Assembly: GCF_004535825.1 (NCBI RefSeq)
Contig: NZ_SGVY01000020.1
Span: forward strand, 1 to 64,000
Direction of reading: 5' to 3'
From: Segatella hominis
GTDB taxonomy: Bacteria; Bacteroidota; Bacteroidia; Bacteroidales; Bacteroidaceae
DNA: 64,000 nt
Under the pieces are notes generated by a model, which was not told the origin of the DNA, did no database searches, and saw only the letters and a list, made by a program, of their open reading frames with translations. The position numbers and the translations under genes were made by a program. Positions 10,051-18,881 of this stretch are shown here, piece by piece (the stretch's first letter is position 1; each line of letters begins with the position of its first letter).

Positions 10051-11124
10051 ATGAAGATATTAGTAACTGGTGCTGCTGGATTTATTGGCAGCAAAACAGC
10101 AATGATGCTGGCAGAACGAGGTGATGAGGTAATTGGCGTTGATAATATCAACGAGTATTACGATGTTCGGCTGAAATATGGACGACTTTGTGAGTTGCTG
10201 GGTGTTGGTCATTCTGTACAAATAAATGGAAATGATAGTTTGACTCCATATTCCGACTTGCCGTTTGGAGTTTATTATCATAGTAAAAAACTTCCTAATT
10301 TCAAATTTATGCGCATGGCTATTGATGACCGTGTTGCAATGGAAAACCTATTCAATGAGGAAAAGTTTGATAAAGTAATGAATCTGGCAGCACAGGCTGG
10401 TGTGAGATATTCTATTCAGAATCCGTATAGTTATATGAATTCTAACATGGTTGGTTTCATGAATATTCTGGAATGTTGTCGTAATTATCATGTGAAATAC
10501 TTGATCTTTGCATCATCTTCCAGTGTTTATGGAATGAACGAGAAAGTTCCTTTTTCTGAGGATGATCATGTGGGTACTCCTGTCAGTCTTTATGCAGCAA
10601 GTAAGCGAGCTAATGAACTGATGGCTCATGCCTATTGTAAACTTTACGGTCTGAAAGCTACTGGATTGAGATATTTTACGGTTTATGGACCTTGGGGAAG
10701 ACCTGATATGGCTCCTTTTAAGTTTACCAAATTGATTATGAATGATGAACCAATCAATGTATTCAATAATGGTAATTTGAGTCGAGACTTTACATATATA
10801 GATGATATTGTTAATGGTACATTACAGGTGATAGATAAAGAACCAGATCCGGAGAATTGTCCTAATAAAGTACCTTTTACCATATATAATATTGGATGTA
10901 GTGATCCTGTGAAATTAATGGATTTTATTAATGAAGTAGAGTTAGCTGTAGGCAAAGAGGCTAAGAAAAACTTTATGCCAATGCAGCCAGGTGATGTTTA
11001 TAAAACGTATGCTGATACAACTAAACTCGAGAAAGAGGTTGGTTACAAGCCACATATCTCTTTACATGAGGGAATAGGGAAACTCGTGGAGTGGTATAAG
11101 AGCGAGCATAACCCGTTGAAATAA
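10051..11124 (+). CDS. NAD-dependent epimerase, probably UDP-glucuronate 4-epimerase
   Basis: This short-chain dehydrogenase-fold enzyme of 357 residues should make a nucleotide-sugar precursor, most likely UDP-galacturonate from UDP-glucuronate. It has the NAD-binding VTGAAGFIGSKTA at its start, then NVDNINEYYDVRLK-like spacing. The catalytic SSSSVYG is followed by LYAASKRANELMAH (the YxxxK pair), then TGLRYFTVYGPWGRPDMA. These features and the length match the GAE/Cap1J group. A longer frame starts at TTG 10042, but ATG 10051 gives the conserved N-terminus MKILVTGAAGF and is preferred. The 40 bases before it hold no gene. Confidence 0.88.
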   Translation: MKILVTGAAGFIGSKTAMMLAERGDEVIGVDNINEYYDVRLKYGRLCELLGVGHSVQINGNDSLTPYSDLPFGVYYHSKKLPNFKFMRMAIDDRVAMENLFNEEKFDKVMNLAAQAGVRYSIQNPYSYMNSNMVGFMNILECCRNYHVKYLIFASSSSVYGMNEKVPFSEDDHVGTPVSLYAASKRANELMAHAYCKLYGLKATGLRYFTVYGPWGRPDMAPFKFTKLIMNDEPINVFNNGNLSRDFTYIDDIVNGTLQVIDKEPDPENCPNKVPFTIYNIGCSDPVKLMDFINEVELAVGKEAKKNFMPMQPGDVYKTYADTTKLEKEVGYKPHISLHEGIGKLVEWYKSEHNPLK

Positions 11125-11143
11125 AATCTATATATTACTCGTC

Positions 11144-11962
11144 ATGAACAATTATTCTGTCCTCATTTCGTTATATTTCAAGGAGAGTCCTCTGCATCTG
11201 CGAGAAGCGCTGGATTCCATATTCTCACAAACCTGTAGGAGCAATGACGTCGTCCTTGTGGAAGATGGAACGCTGGGCGAAGAACTAGAACTGGTGGTGA
11301 GGGAATATGAAAATAAATATCCAGAGTTGCATGTCGTTCGGTTTGAAAAGAATAGGGGGTTAGGATTTGCACTCAATGACGGCATACTGGAGTGTAAAAA
11401 CGAAATTGTGGCTCGTATGGATACGGATGATATCGCCAAACCGGAACGTATGGAAAAACAAGTGCAGGTGATGGAGGCTCATCCGGAATATGGAATGATT
11501 AGTTCGTGGATAGATGAGTTTATCACCACAAAAGAGCATGTTACCTCGGTCAGGAAATTGCCGGAGATGCCTAAAGAGGTTCGTGAATATGCAAAGAAGC
11601 GATGCCCTGTCAACCATCCTACCGTTATGTTCCGAAAGAGCGAAGTGCTCAAGGTTGGCGGATATCAGACTAAGTATTTTCCGGAAGATTATTTCCTGTG
11701 GATTAAAATGCTGATGAATGGTTGCCAGGTGTATAACATCCAAGAGAGTTTGCTCTGGTTCCGTTATGATCCGCAGACTTTTATGCGACGTGGAGGATGG
11801 AAATATGCTTGTGATGAGGCTATCACCCAATGGAATATCTTCTGTTTGGGTTTTATTTCTTTGCCTCGTATGATGATGAATGTTGCTATCCGTTTTACCG
11901 TTCGTGTTATGCCAAATTGGGTGCGCGGATTGATATATAAGAAAATGTTGAGAAAATATTGA
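11144..11962 (+). CDS. GT2 glycosyltransferase with altered C-terminal codon
   Basis: This 272-residue GT2 enzyme has the motifs YSVLISLYFKESPLHLREAL, VVLVEDGT and VARMDTDDIAKPERM (DxD), then RCPVNHPTVMFRKSEVLKVGG. It resembles amylovoran-type AmsE transferases that add galactose or rhamnose. Its last 65 bases lie in copy 1 of a 95-bp direct repeat. In copy 2 (13675-13769) the corresponding tail ends LRK-stop by TAA, whereas here TAT-TGA adds one tyrosine. So the present 3' end was probably altered when the next gene was inserted downstream. Confidence 0.9.
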   Translation: MNNYSVLISLYFKESPLHLREALDSIFSQTCRSNDVVLVEDGTLGEELELVVREYENKYPELHVVRFEKNRGLGFALNDGILECKNEIVARMDTDDIAKPERMEKQVQVMEAHPEYGMISSWIDEFITTKEHVTSVRKLPEMPKEVREYAKKRCPVNHPTVMFRKSEVLKVGGYQTKYFPEDYFLWIKMLMNGCQVYNIQESLLWFRYDPQTFMRRGGWKYACDEAITQWNIFCLGFISLPRMMMNVAIRFTVRVMPNWVRGLIYKKMLRKY

Positions 11963-11990
11963 ATGCAATGACTGATATTCAGAAGGTTTT
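11896..11990 (+). repeat. 95-bp direct repeat, copy 1
   Basis: This copy matches 13675-13769 at 93 of 95 positions, with differences at 11916 (T for C) and 11959 (T for A). It contains the 3' end of the upstream GT2 gene and the first codons of the downstream nucleotidyltransferase gene. It therefore carries the junction of the two genes as they once lay side by side. Confidence 0.95.
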
Positions 11991-12003
11991 ATTGTTTAAT
12001 TAG
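11959..12003 (+). pseudogene. 5' stub of the nucleotidyltransferase gene (duplicated)
   Basis: Copy 1 of the repeat carries the first codons of the gene at 13738, reading MNAMTDIQKV, then leaves homology and stops at TAG after 14 codons. Its start codon is TTG instead of ATG. This is a by-product of the insertion and should make no functional protein. Confidence 0.85.
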
Positions 12004-12067
12004 TTTTAGACTTGTTTTTAAGAGATTAAATCTTGATTATATTTTTTTATTTTACGTGATAATTGTT

Positions 12068-13663
12068 ATGAGTTTTTTTAAAAAATATCGATTTCAGATT
12101 ATCTGCTCATTATTTCTTATATGGGCAGCAGTGGGTGTTTGGCCTTTGTCATGCTATGAAAGTGATAGCATGCACATTATTGCAGGATGTAACAATTATA
12201 TTGCAGGTGGCGGTGATTTGTTACCCCCTAATTATTCATATGAATACAATATGCAACCACTTGTAACGGTGTTAGTTGTTGGTTTAAAATATTTGTTTTC
12301 TTTTTTAAGTTGTGAACAAATTTACTGTCTATTGACAGCTATTGCTGCTTTATTTTTTGCTGGAGGATGTTTCTTCTTTGGTAATAAAGTGATAGGATTG
12401 AATAAAGAGTATATGCTTTTGTCTCTAATTCTTATACCAGAAACATATGCCTGCGCTTATTATCCTAATTCTACAACTCTGGCTGCTTCTTTATTTATTT
12501 GGGGGTTGCTTTTCTTGAAAGAAACAAGATGGTTGTTAGCAGGTCTGTTGTTTTGTATAGCTCCTTTGTTTAGGGTGGATGTTGTAATTGTATATCCAAC
12601 GATTTTCGCTTTATTTATTTATCAAGGATATAATTGGAAAAAGGCTATGACTATAAGTGTAATTTATGCATTAGCTGTTATTACCTTTGTATGTTTAGGA
12701 TGTTGGTTGATGAAAGCTAATCCAATAGAATCATTAGCTTCTTATAATTCAATGAATAATAATCTTGTTTTCACGCCAGAAGTTAAATTTGCTGTATTTA
12801 CGTTTTATACCGCTTTGGGAGTCTTGTTACTTCCTTTAGGGGTAGTTAATATTGTGAAGACGAAACATTATAAACTGTTGTTCCTCTGTTTGCTGCCAAT
12901 CCTTTTGCTACATTATATGTTTCGTAATACAGGATGTGCAACTAAACATTATCTTTATTTATTACCATTTGTCGCTGTAATTTATTCCATAGGACTTCGA
13001 GTAATATTGAATCTAAAGAGTAATTTTCTAAAATATGGAATATATTGTGGTATATTATTTTTCTTAATATTTTCTATACGTATTGATTTCCCAGATAGGC
13101 CATGGAGAAATGAGAAAAAATCAGAAGCACATATTGGTCCTTTTGTATTGTTAGCAGAAAACAGAAATAGTGTTTATCGTCCTCAATTTGGCATAGGTGC
13201 AGGTCAATTGATTCCTACAGAAGACGAATTTATGTTGGCTTCAGGTAATCTTTTTTATCCATTTTATATTTATAGCCATAAGCAAAGGAAAGAGTCATAT
13301 AGGCGAGAAGCTTATGAGTTATTGAAAGGTAAATCTTATAATCTTTTATTATTATCTTGGTCTGAATGTAGCTGGTTTGTTAATCTCTTAATGGAAGATG
13401 GATGGATAATGAGAAGAAATAAACACCAACATGGTGATAGTTTTGGTAAGTTGATAAAAGATCATCGAAATATAGATTGCTATTTTACATTAGAAATAGA
13501 AAAAAAAGATTCTGCAGGATTGCTGCGTGTTCTTTCTCGTCATCGAAATGATGGTACGATATGTATAGTTGCAGAGGTAGAGAATATAAATTATCTTCTT
13601 GAAAAGGCGGCTCGACAGGGTAAAATCAAAAGATTAGGTGAAAGATGTTATGAACTGAATTAA
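12068..13663 (+). CDS. GT-C-like membrane glycosyltransferase (inserted cassette gene)
   Basis: This is a protein of about 531 residues with roughly ten membrane segments in its first 340 residues and a soluble C-terminal part. The topology and the acidic first loop (SCYESDSMHIIAGC) resemble GT39/PMT-like GT-C transferases that use polyprenyl-phosphate sugars on the periplasmic side. Assignment to a family is tentative. GTG 12056 would add four residues; ATG 12068 is preferred (MSFFKKYRFQ). The gene is markedly more AT-rich than the genes either side. It sits exactly between two copies of a 95-bp repeat, so I infer recent acquisition. It may modify the polysaccharide with a side-chain sugar. 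Confidence 0.7.
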   Translation: MSFFKKYRFQIICSLFLIWAAVGVWPLSCYESDSMHIIAGCNNYIAGGGDLLPPNYSYEYNMQPLVTVLVVGLKYLFSFLSCEQIYCLLTAIAALFFAGGCFFFGNKVIGLNKEYMLLSLILIPETYACAYYPNSTTLAASLFIWGLLFLKETRWLLAGLLFCIAPLFRVDVVIVYPTIFALFIYQGYNWKKAMTISVIYALAVITFVCLGCWLMKANPIESLASYNSMNNNLVFTPEVKFAVFTFYTALGVLLLPLGVVNIVKTKHYKLLFLCLLPILLLHYMFRNTGCATKHYLYLLPFVAVIYSIGLRVILNLKSNFLKYGIYCGILFFLIFSIRIDFPDRPWRNEKKSEAHIGPFVLLAENRNSVYRPQFGIGAGQLIPTEDEFMLASGNLFYPFYIYSHKQRKESYRREAYELLKGKSYNLLLLSWSECSWFVNLLMEDGWIMRRNKHQHGDSFGKLIKDHRNIDCYFTLEIEKKDSAGLLRVLSRHRNDGTICIVAEVENINYLLEKAARQGKIKRLGERCYELN

Positions 13664-13674
13664 TATGGGGTATA

Positions 13675-13769
13675 TACCGTTCGTGTTATGCCAAACTGGG
13701 TGCGCGGATTGATATATAAGAAAATGTTGAGAAAATAATGAATGCAATGACTGATATTCAGAAGGTTTT
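13675..13769 (+). repeat. 95-bp direct repeat, copy 2
   Basis: This is the second copy of the repeat at 11896-11990. It begins 11 bases after the inserted gene's stop. It first encodes an orphan GT2 tail (TVRVMPNWVRGLIYKKMLRK, then TAA at 13736-13738) and then the true start of the nucleotidyltransferase gene. TAA and ATG overlap as TAATG, which looks like the ancestral gene junction. Confidence 0.95.
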
Positions 13770-14856
13770 TCTTTTACTCATTAGATTGGGATTGTGGGAG
13801 AAGAAGCAGGGTGGATTGTCGCAGGATGATATCCGACTGCTGGAAAAAATGAAGGATGAGGAATGGGATGCGGTCATGGATTTGGCTAACTTGCAGACTT
13901 CTATGGGTGTCGTCACGGACGCTCTGACTTTCTTGCCGGCAGAACTGAGACCTTCCAAGAAAATATACCTCAATGCAATCTCGCAAACATCTGATATTGA
14001 GGATGCAAACAAGCGAATGAATGATTTCGCACTTGTGCTTATGGAAAAGCTGAAACAGAAAGATGTGAATTCGAGATTGCTGAAAGGACAGGGAGTGGCA
14101 ATGTGCTATCTCCGTCCGTTTCACCGACAAAGTGGAGATATCGACTTGCTGATTCTCGACGACCAGCAATTCTTGAAAGGATGTCGCCTGATGGAGATTA
14201 TCTCTAACTCTTGTAAATGGGATGAAAAGAGTCCGCATGCAGAATTTCAGGCTATGGGATTTGTCGTGGAATTGCATGGTAAGTACAGTTTTATCATCAA
14301 TCGGAAGGTTACTGACAGATTGATTGAGTGGAATGCCAAGCGCAATCAGGAGGTGAGAGTGGAACAGGGACTTATTCTGCCTTCCTTGCAGTTTGATGCC
14401 GTATTCATCTTTACCCACATGCTCAATCATTTCATGACCGGTGGAGTGGGACTTCGACAGATTTCTGACTGGATGATGTTTGTCAATGCTTATTTCGATA
14501 AGTTAGATATGAAAGTTCTTGAGGATGATTTGAATTTCTTGGGAATCATGAAGTTCTGGCAGGCTTTTGCCTCCCTGGCAGTGATGCAACTCGGTTTCCC
14601 TGAGAAGAAAATGCCTTTTTATGATGCTCGATGGAACCGGAAAGCAGATACCTTGATGGATGCCATCTTCAAAACGGGAAATTTCGGCGCCTTGCAGAAA
14701 GCTAAGCAGTTGTCGAAGGATACGAATAAGTGGGTGAAGAAACTACATACAGCCTTCGGACAGTTCCCTGTATATTGGCGAGTAGGAAAGATATTCCCTG
14801 CTGAAGCTGTCTATTGTTTCTTGAAATACTCTAAATGGCAGATTTTCGGAAGATAA
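13738..14856 (+). CDS. nucleotidyltransferase-family protein (NTP_transf_5 type)
   Basis: This 372-residue protein resembles the uncharacterised nucleotidyltransferase family found in many polysaccharide clusters (PF14907 type). The core motif, near residue 115, is RLLKGQGVAMCYLRPFHRQS followed directly by GDIDLLI. The two Asp residues would bind metal and nucleotide. A second conserved acidic stretch is FVVELHGKYSF. The remainder is helical, with no signal peptide. Its function in capsule synthesis is not established; transfer of a nucleotidyl or phosphosugar group is a guess from the fold. Its first 32 bases are in repeat copy 2. Confidence 0.75.
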   Translation: MNAMTDIQKVFLLLIRLGLWEKKQGGLSQDDIRLLEKMKDEEWDAVMDLANLQTSMGVVTDALTFLPAELRPSKKIYLNAISQTSDIEDANKRMNDFALVLMEKLKQKDVNSRLLKGQGVAMCYLRPFHRQSGDIDLLILDDQQFLKGCRLMEIISNSCKWDEKSPHAEFQAMGFVVELHGKYSFIINRKVTDRLIEWNAKRNQEVRVEQGLILPSLQFDAVFIFTHMLNHFMTGGVGLRQISDWMMFVNAYFDKLDMKVLEDDLNFLGIMKFWQAFASLAVMQLGFPEKKMPFYDARWNRKADTLMDAIFKTGNFGALQKAKQLSKDTNKWVKKLHTAFGQFPVYWRVGKIFPAEAVYCFLKYSKWQIFGR

Positions 14857-14913
14857 ATAACCACTCATATATGCACAGATTGTGTGCTAAAAATAGTTGA
14901 ACATTTTAGTAAA

Positions 14914-16134
14914 ATGAACATTTTAGAAAATTTGAAAACTTCCACGGACGGCATGTTCGCGTACATGACTCCTAAGTTGTGGCTCTTTGGTATCATCTTG
15001 CCATTCGTCTTAGCTTTGGCTATTACTGCCTTTATCCATCCTTTCATCGTCAGGATGGCAAAGAGCAGAAACATGGTTGATGAACCTGACGGACGCAAAC
15101 TGCAGCGTACACCGATTCCTGTCATGGGAGGTATGGCGGTATTCTTCGGTATCGTGATGGGAGCAGGTGCCACTTCCACCTTTTTTAATACGTATGCCCT
15201 GTTCACCTGCATCATTACTCTGACGATGATGATGTATATTGGTATGCTGGATGATATGATAGGACTGAGTCCCGTGCTGAGGTTAGTTCTGCAGTTGGCG
15301 ATGGTGGCTTTTATCATCAAGATGGACCGGACGAGTATCAATGATCTACATGGAGTGTTCGGAATCTGGCAGTTGCCCGTCTATGTTTCCTTACCTTTGT
15401 CCTTTATCGCTTGTTGCGGAATCATCAATTCCATCAATCTGATAGATGGTGTGGATGGTCTCAGCAGCGGATATTGTATCTTCGCCTGTCTGTGCTTCGG
15501 ACTGGTGTTCTGTTCTTCCTTCGAAGGCACAATGTCTACCATGGCTTCCCTCTCGGCAGGTGCGCTTATCCCTTTCTTCCTTCACAATGTGTTCGGACTT
15601 AAAAGCAAGATGTTTATCGGAGATGCCGGTACGCTGATGATGGGTATGCTGATGAGTATCTTCTGTATGCGACTGATAGACAATGCCTCTTTGGTTCAGT
15701 GGCATCATCCGAGAATAGGTGTGGTAGCCTTCTGCCTGAGTGTACTGAGTGTGCCGGTTTTCGACACGTTGAGGGTGATGATAGGCAGAATCTTTAAGGG
15801 TGTATCGCCTTTCCGTCCCGACAAGAGTCATCTGCACCATCTTTTTGTCGAGATAGGTTTTTCTCATATCGGCACCACTGTATCTATCATTTTCATCAAT
15901 GTACTGGTGGTTGCCTGCTGGTTTGTGGTTTACCTGTTTGGTATGGGACCTACAGGACAGTTCCTCGTTGTGTTCGGCATCGGACTCCTCAATACTGTTG
16001 GCTTCTATTATACGGTCAGAAAGATGAATCACCATCGTCTGCCTTACCGTTGTCTCAAGTGGCTTGCCATCAAGAGTCATCAGGAAACTGGGCGAACTTT
16101 TCATTTTATCAGAAAGATGGTTGATAAAATATAG
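14914..16134 (+). CDS. WecA/MraY-family undecaprenyl-phosphate sugar-1-phosphate transferase
   Basis: This is a polytopic membrane enzyme of 406 residues that starts repeat-unit synthesis by moving HexNAc-1-phosphate from UDP-sugar to undecaprenyl phosphate. Visible landmarks are DEPDGRKLQRTPIPVMGG, the acidic GMLDDMIGLSP, NLIDGVDGLSSG, IGDAGTLMMG, and the basic loop PFRPDKSHLHHLF. All are family signatures. About eleven hydrophobic segments are seen. An upstream GTG at 14884 would add ten residues; ATG 14914 gives MNILENLKT and is preferred. It closes the polysaccharide cluster. Confidence 0.9.
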   Translation: MNILENLKTSTDGMFAYMTPKLWLFGIILPFVLALAITAFIHPFIVRMAKSRNMVDEPDGRKLQRTPIPVMGGMAVFFGIVMGAGATSTFFNTYALFTCIITLTMMMYIGMLDDMIGLSPVLRLVLQLAMVAFIIKMDRTSINDLHGVFGIWQLPVYVSLPLSFIACCGIINSINLIDGVDGLSSGYCIFACLCFGLVFCSSFEGTMSTMASLSAGALIPFFLHNVFGLKSKMFIGDAGTLMMGMLMSIFCMRLIDNASLVQWHHPRIGVVAFCLSVLSVPVFDTLRVMIGRIFKGVSPFRPDKSHLHHLFVEIGFSHIGTTVSIIFINVLVVACWFVVYLFGMGPTGQFLVVFGIGLLNTVGFYYTVRKMNHHRLPYRCLKWLAIKSHQETGRTFHFIRKMVDKI

Positions 16135-16166
16135 AATAATTTGCAAGTTCTTGCGTTATTATAAGT

Positions 16167-17636
16167 ATGAGTAAGAATTCGGTTATATTATATTTTATAG
16201 GTTTATTAGGAATCGTAAGTTTGTCTTCCTGTATGGATGATGAGGATTTTTCTTCATCCCGGGCAGACTTGCTGACTTTTTCTACTGATACGGTAAGGTT
16301 GGATACTACCTTCTCGAATGTGCCGACACCAACTAAAACGATGTGGGTTTACAACCGTTCTGGAAAAGGTATCAGATGTAGCAATATCCGTCTGGAAGGT
16401 GGTAATCAGGAAGGTTTCAGAGTGAATGTGGATGGTACGTTTCTCGGACAGGCTGCTGGTTTTCAGACAAGTGATGTCGAGATCCGTAAGGGAGACAGCA
16501 TCCGTGTATTCGTGGAATTGACTTCTGCTCTGCAGGAGAAAAATGAACCGCAGTTGGTGGAGGACGACCTTGTCTTTACCTTAGAAAGTGGGGTGCGGCA
16601 GAAGATTAATCTGCGTGCCTTTTCATGGGATGCAGAGATGCACAACGGTCTGGAAGTGAAGAAAGGTGAGGAAACTGTTCTGGGTGAACCGGATGAAAGC
16701 GGCTACCAGAAACCAATCGTTATCTATGGCGGAATCAAGGTAGATAGCTTAGGCACACTCACTATCAGAGAGGGTGCTACGCTTTATTTCCATGAGAATG
16801 CTGGTATTGATGTATATGGTAAACTGAAGGCTGCAGGTACTGCCGAAAAACCGGTTACGATGAGGGGCGACCGTATCGACCGGATGTTTGACTATCTGCC
16901 ATACGACCGTACTCCCGGACAATGGCAGGGCATCCGATTGAGAGAGGCTTCTGCTGATAATGAACTGAAATATACTGATCTCCATAGTGCTTATCATGGT
17001 ATTGTAGTGGATTCCTGCGATCTTGCTACCCAGAAATTGCTGGTAGAAAATTCTACTATCCATAACTGCCAAGGCTATGGCTTAGCGATTTCTTATGCCA
17101 AGGTACAGGTTTATAATACGCAGATTTCAAATACGCTCAATCATTGTCTCTATGTAGAGGGTGGTCATGTGGATGTCAACAATAGTACAATTGCACAGTT
17201 CTATCCGTTTAATGGCAATCGACGTTCTGCAATCGGTTTCAAGGCTCCTATAGATACATTGGACGTCAGAAATTCTCTCGTTACGGGATATGGTAATGAT
17301 GAGGTACTGTGGACGCCAGTAGAGGAAGAACCGCTCAAGTTCAGTTTCGACCATTGTGTGTTGCGTACCGAGAAGATGATGACGGAGGACAGTCTCCGTT
17401 TTACCCATGTTGTCTATGAAGATGTGAAGGATACCACCATGTATGGCGAGAAGCATTTCTCAGTTTTCGATACTGAAAATCTGATTTATGATTTCCACTT
17501 GTCTGCCAAGTCTGCTGCCATTGGTGCAGCCGATCCAAAGACCGCTTTGCCTTATGATCGCAATGGTCTCAAGCGCGAAGAAGACAAGGCTGATGCAGGA
17601 TGTTTCCTGTATCGGGAGGAGAAAAAAGAAGAGTAG
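16167..17636 (+). CDS. lipoprotein with right-handed beta-helix-like region
   Basis: This 489-residue protein has a type II signal peptide (VILYFIGLLGIVSLSSC), with the lipidated Cys at residue 22, followed by MDDEDF. An acidic +2/+3 region fits surface or outer-membrane lipoproteins of Bacteroidota. Residues about 170-370 show short beta-strand and turn repeats (GTLTIREGATLYFHENAGI, VYGKLKAAGTAEKPVTMRG and similar), as in pectate-lyase-like parallel beta helices. No catalytic motif is recognisable. It lies 32 bases after the initiating transferase gene and precedes a TPR protein, so it may act at the envelope. Confidence 0.75.
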   Translation: MSKNSVILYFIGLLGIVSLSSCMDDEDFSSSRADLLTFSTDTVRLDTTFSNVPTPTKTMWVYNRSGKGIRCSNIRLEGGNQEGFRVNVDGTFLGQAAGFQTSDVEIRKGDSIRVFVELTSALQEKNEPQLVEDDLVFTLESGVRQKINLRAFSWDAEMHNGLEVKKGEETVLGEPDESGYQKPIVIYGGIKVDSLGTLTIREGATLYFHENAGIDVYGKLKAAGTAEKPVTMRGDRIDRMFDYLPYDRTPGQWQGIRLREASADNELKYTDLHSAYHGIVVDSCDLATQKLLVENSTIHNCQGYGLAISYAKVQVYNTQISNTLNHCLYVEGGHVDVNNSTIAQFYPFNGNRRSAIGFKAPIDTLDVRNSLVTGYGNDEVLWTPVEEEPLKFSFDHCVLRTEKMMTEDSLRFTHVVYEDVKDTTMYGEKHFSVFDTENLIYDFHLSAKSAAIGAADPKTALPYDRNGLKREEDKADAGCFLYREEKKEE

Positions 17637-17672
17637 TTTTTCTTTTATGACTTATCAGGAGAAATGTAGCTT

Positions 17673-18302
17673 ATGAAGATGAGTACATATAGAAAATGGG
17701 TCTTGTGCTTTTTGGGGATGAACTTGATGTTTGTCCCTTCTTTGGTTTTTGCCCAGCGCAATGATGAGGCTACCGAGCGGTTGGGCAAAGCTTTGGAGTA
17801 TTTTACTTCTCAAAAATATCATGAGTGCCTGATGATTATGCAGGACTTGGAGAAGCAATATCGGCTCAATCCCAGATACAAGGCCTATTTAGGTGTCTGC
17901 TATTATTATGAATGGGATTATGAACATGCTAATAAGTATCTGACGGAGGCGATACCCCAGTTGGCTCTGTTTTCCCCTCATGAACGGTCGTTCTATTATT
18001 GGGCAAATGCAGAAAGTCTTTTCTATCTGCAGAAGTACAAGGAGGCCATCCCTATGTATGAGGCAATGTTGCCGTTGTGCTATGAGAATGAAAAGCCGGA
18101 TGCCTATTACCGCTTAGGTTTCTGTCATCTGTTTATGGAAAACTGGGTGGGTGCATGGAATGAATTTCTTAAGGCTCAGGATGCTTATCAGAAATATAGG
18201 GACACACCCGACATGCAGGCCCGTATCATACAGGTCAGCCACATGTTGGATGGATTGAAGCCTAAGGTGATAGGCATTGTAATCAGCGATCTGCTGAAGT
18301 AG
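17673..18302 (+). CDS. secreted TPR-repeat protein
   Basis: This 209-residue protein has an N-terminal signal peptide ending near VPSLVFAQ, so it should be periplasmic. Helical pairs at about 30-65, 70-100, 110-145 and 148-180 look like tetratricopeptide repeats, for example EKPDAYYRLGFCHLFMEN and SFYYWANAESLFYLQKYKEA. Such proteins mediate protein contacts, but no partner can be named. The stop at 18300-18302 abuts the convergent cytidine deaminase stop at 18303 with no spacer. Confidence 0.7.
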   Translation: MKMSTYRKWVLCFLGMNLMFVPSLVFAQRNDEATERLGKALEYFTSQKYHECLMIMQDLEKQYRLNPRYKAYLGVCYYYEWDYEHANKYLTEAIPQLALFSPHERSFYYWANAESLFYLQKYKEAIPMYEAMLPLCYENEKPDAYYRLGFCHLFMENWVGAWNEFLKAQDAYQKYRDTPDMQARIIQVSHMLDGLKPKVIGIVISDLLK

Positions 18303-18782
18303 TTATCTCATATTGGCATCTACGAAAGAGAAAGGAAGCAGGTCCTTGATGCTTCTGAAGCAATAGATGCCCTCTGTGCCATAGAGAAGAATGCGTACTG
18401 GTTGCTTGTAGCGGTCTTCTATTTCGAGGATGACCTGACGGCAAGCTCCACATGGGGAAATCGGATCCTTGAGAAATCCGTTGGCATTTCTTGCAGCGAT
18501 GGCAATGGTCTTGATGGACAATTCCGGATGGTTTGCCTGTGCTGCAAAGACTGCCGTTCTTTCAGCACAGAGTCCTGATGGGAAGGCTGCATTTTCCTGG
18601 TTGGCACCGATGACGATGCTACCGTCTTCCAGAAGACAGGAGGCTCCTACATAGAAGTGACTGTAGTTGGCGTATGAATTCTGGGTAGCAGCAATAGCTT
18701 TTTTCACCAGGTTTTGTTCTTCCTGGCTCAATTCTTCCAATTGTGCAAACTGGTATTCAATTTCAATTTTTCTTTCTTTCAT
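18303..18782 (-). CDS. cdd: cytidine deaminase
   Basis: This 159-residue enzyme deaminates cytidine and deoxycytidine to uridine forms in pyrimidine salvage. The zinc site is complete: GLCAERTAVFAAQ gives the Cys and catalytic Glu, and SPCGACRQVILE gives the two further Cys ligands. The length is slightly above the 130-145 residues usual for homotetrameric enzymes, because of an N-terminal EIEYQFAQLEEL extension. It faces the TPR gene tail to tail. A long hairpin separates it from the upstream M64 peptidase gene. Confidence 0.92.
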   Translation of the reverse strand: MKERKIEIEYQFAQLEELSQEEQNLVKKAIAATQNSYANYSHFYVGASCLLEDGSIVIGANQENAAFPSGLCAERTAVFAAQANHPELSIKTIAIAARNANGFLKDPISPCGACRQVILEIEDRYKQPVRILLYGTEGIYCFRSIKDLLPFSFVDANMR

Positions 18783-18813
18783 AGTTCTAAGGAGTTTTGG
18801 TTTTGTAACAGAT

Positions 18814-18850
18814 AACTGAAACCTATTTCTACTGAAAATAGGTTTCAGTT
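18814..18850 (-). terminator. 15-bp-stem hairpin between M64 peptidase and cdd
   Basis: A perfect 15-bp inverted repeat, AACTGAAACCTATTT and its complement, has a 7-base loop. It lies just past the M64 gene and before cdd. The strong U-run is on the + strand side, so as a minus-strand terminator it is atypical. Confidence 0.6.
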
Positions 18851-18881
18851 ATTTTTTTATTCTTGAAGTTTATATAGAAGA

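Noticed and set aside
11896-13769. insertion sequence or transposon
   Set aside because: No transposase, no inverted ends, and the flanking duplication is 95 bp, far longer than usual target duplications.
13774-14430. 218-codon frame opposite the nucleotidyltransferase
   Set aside because: Antisense shadow with no protein-like features.
15391-16146. 251-codon frame opposite the WecA-like gene
   Set aside because: His/Gln-rich low-complexity translation, antisense to a clear membrane enzyme.
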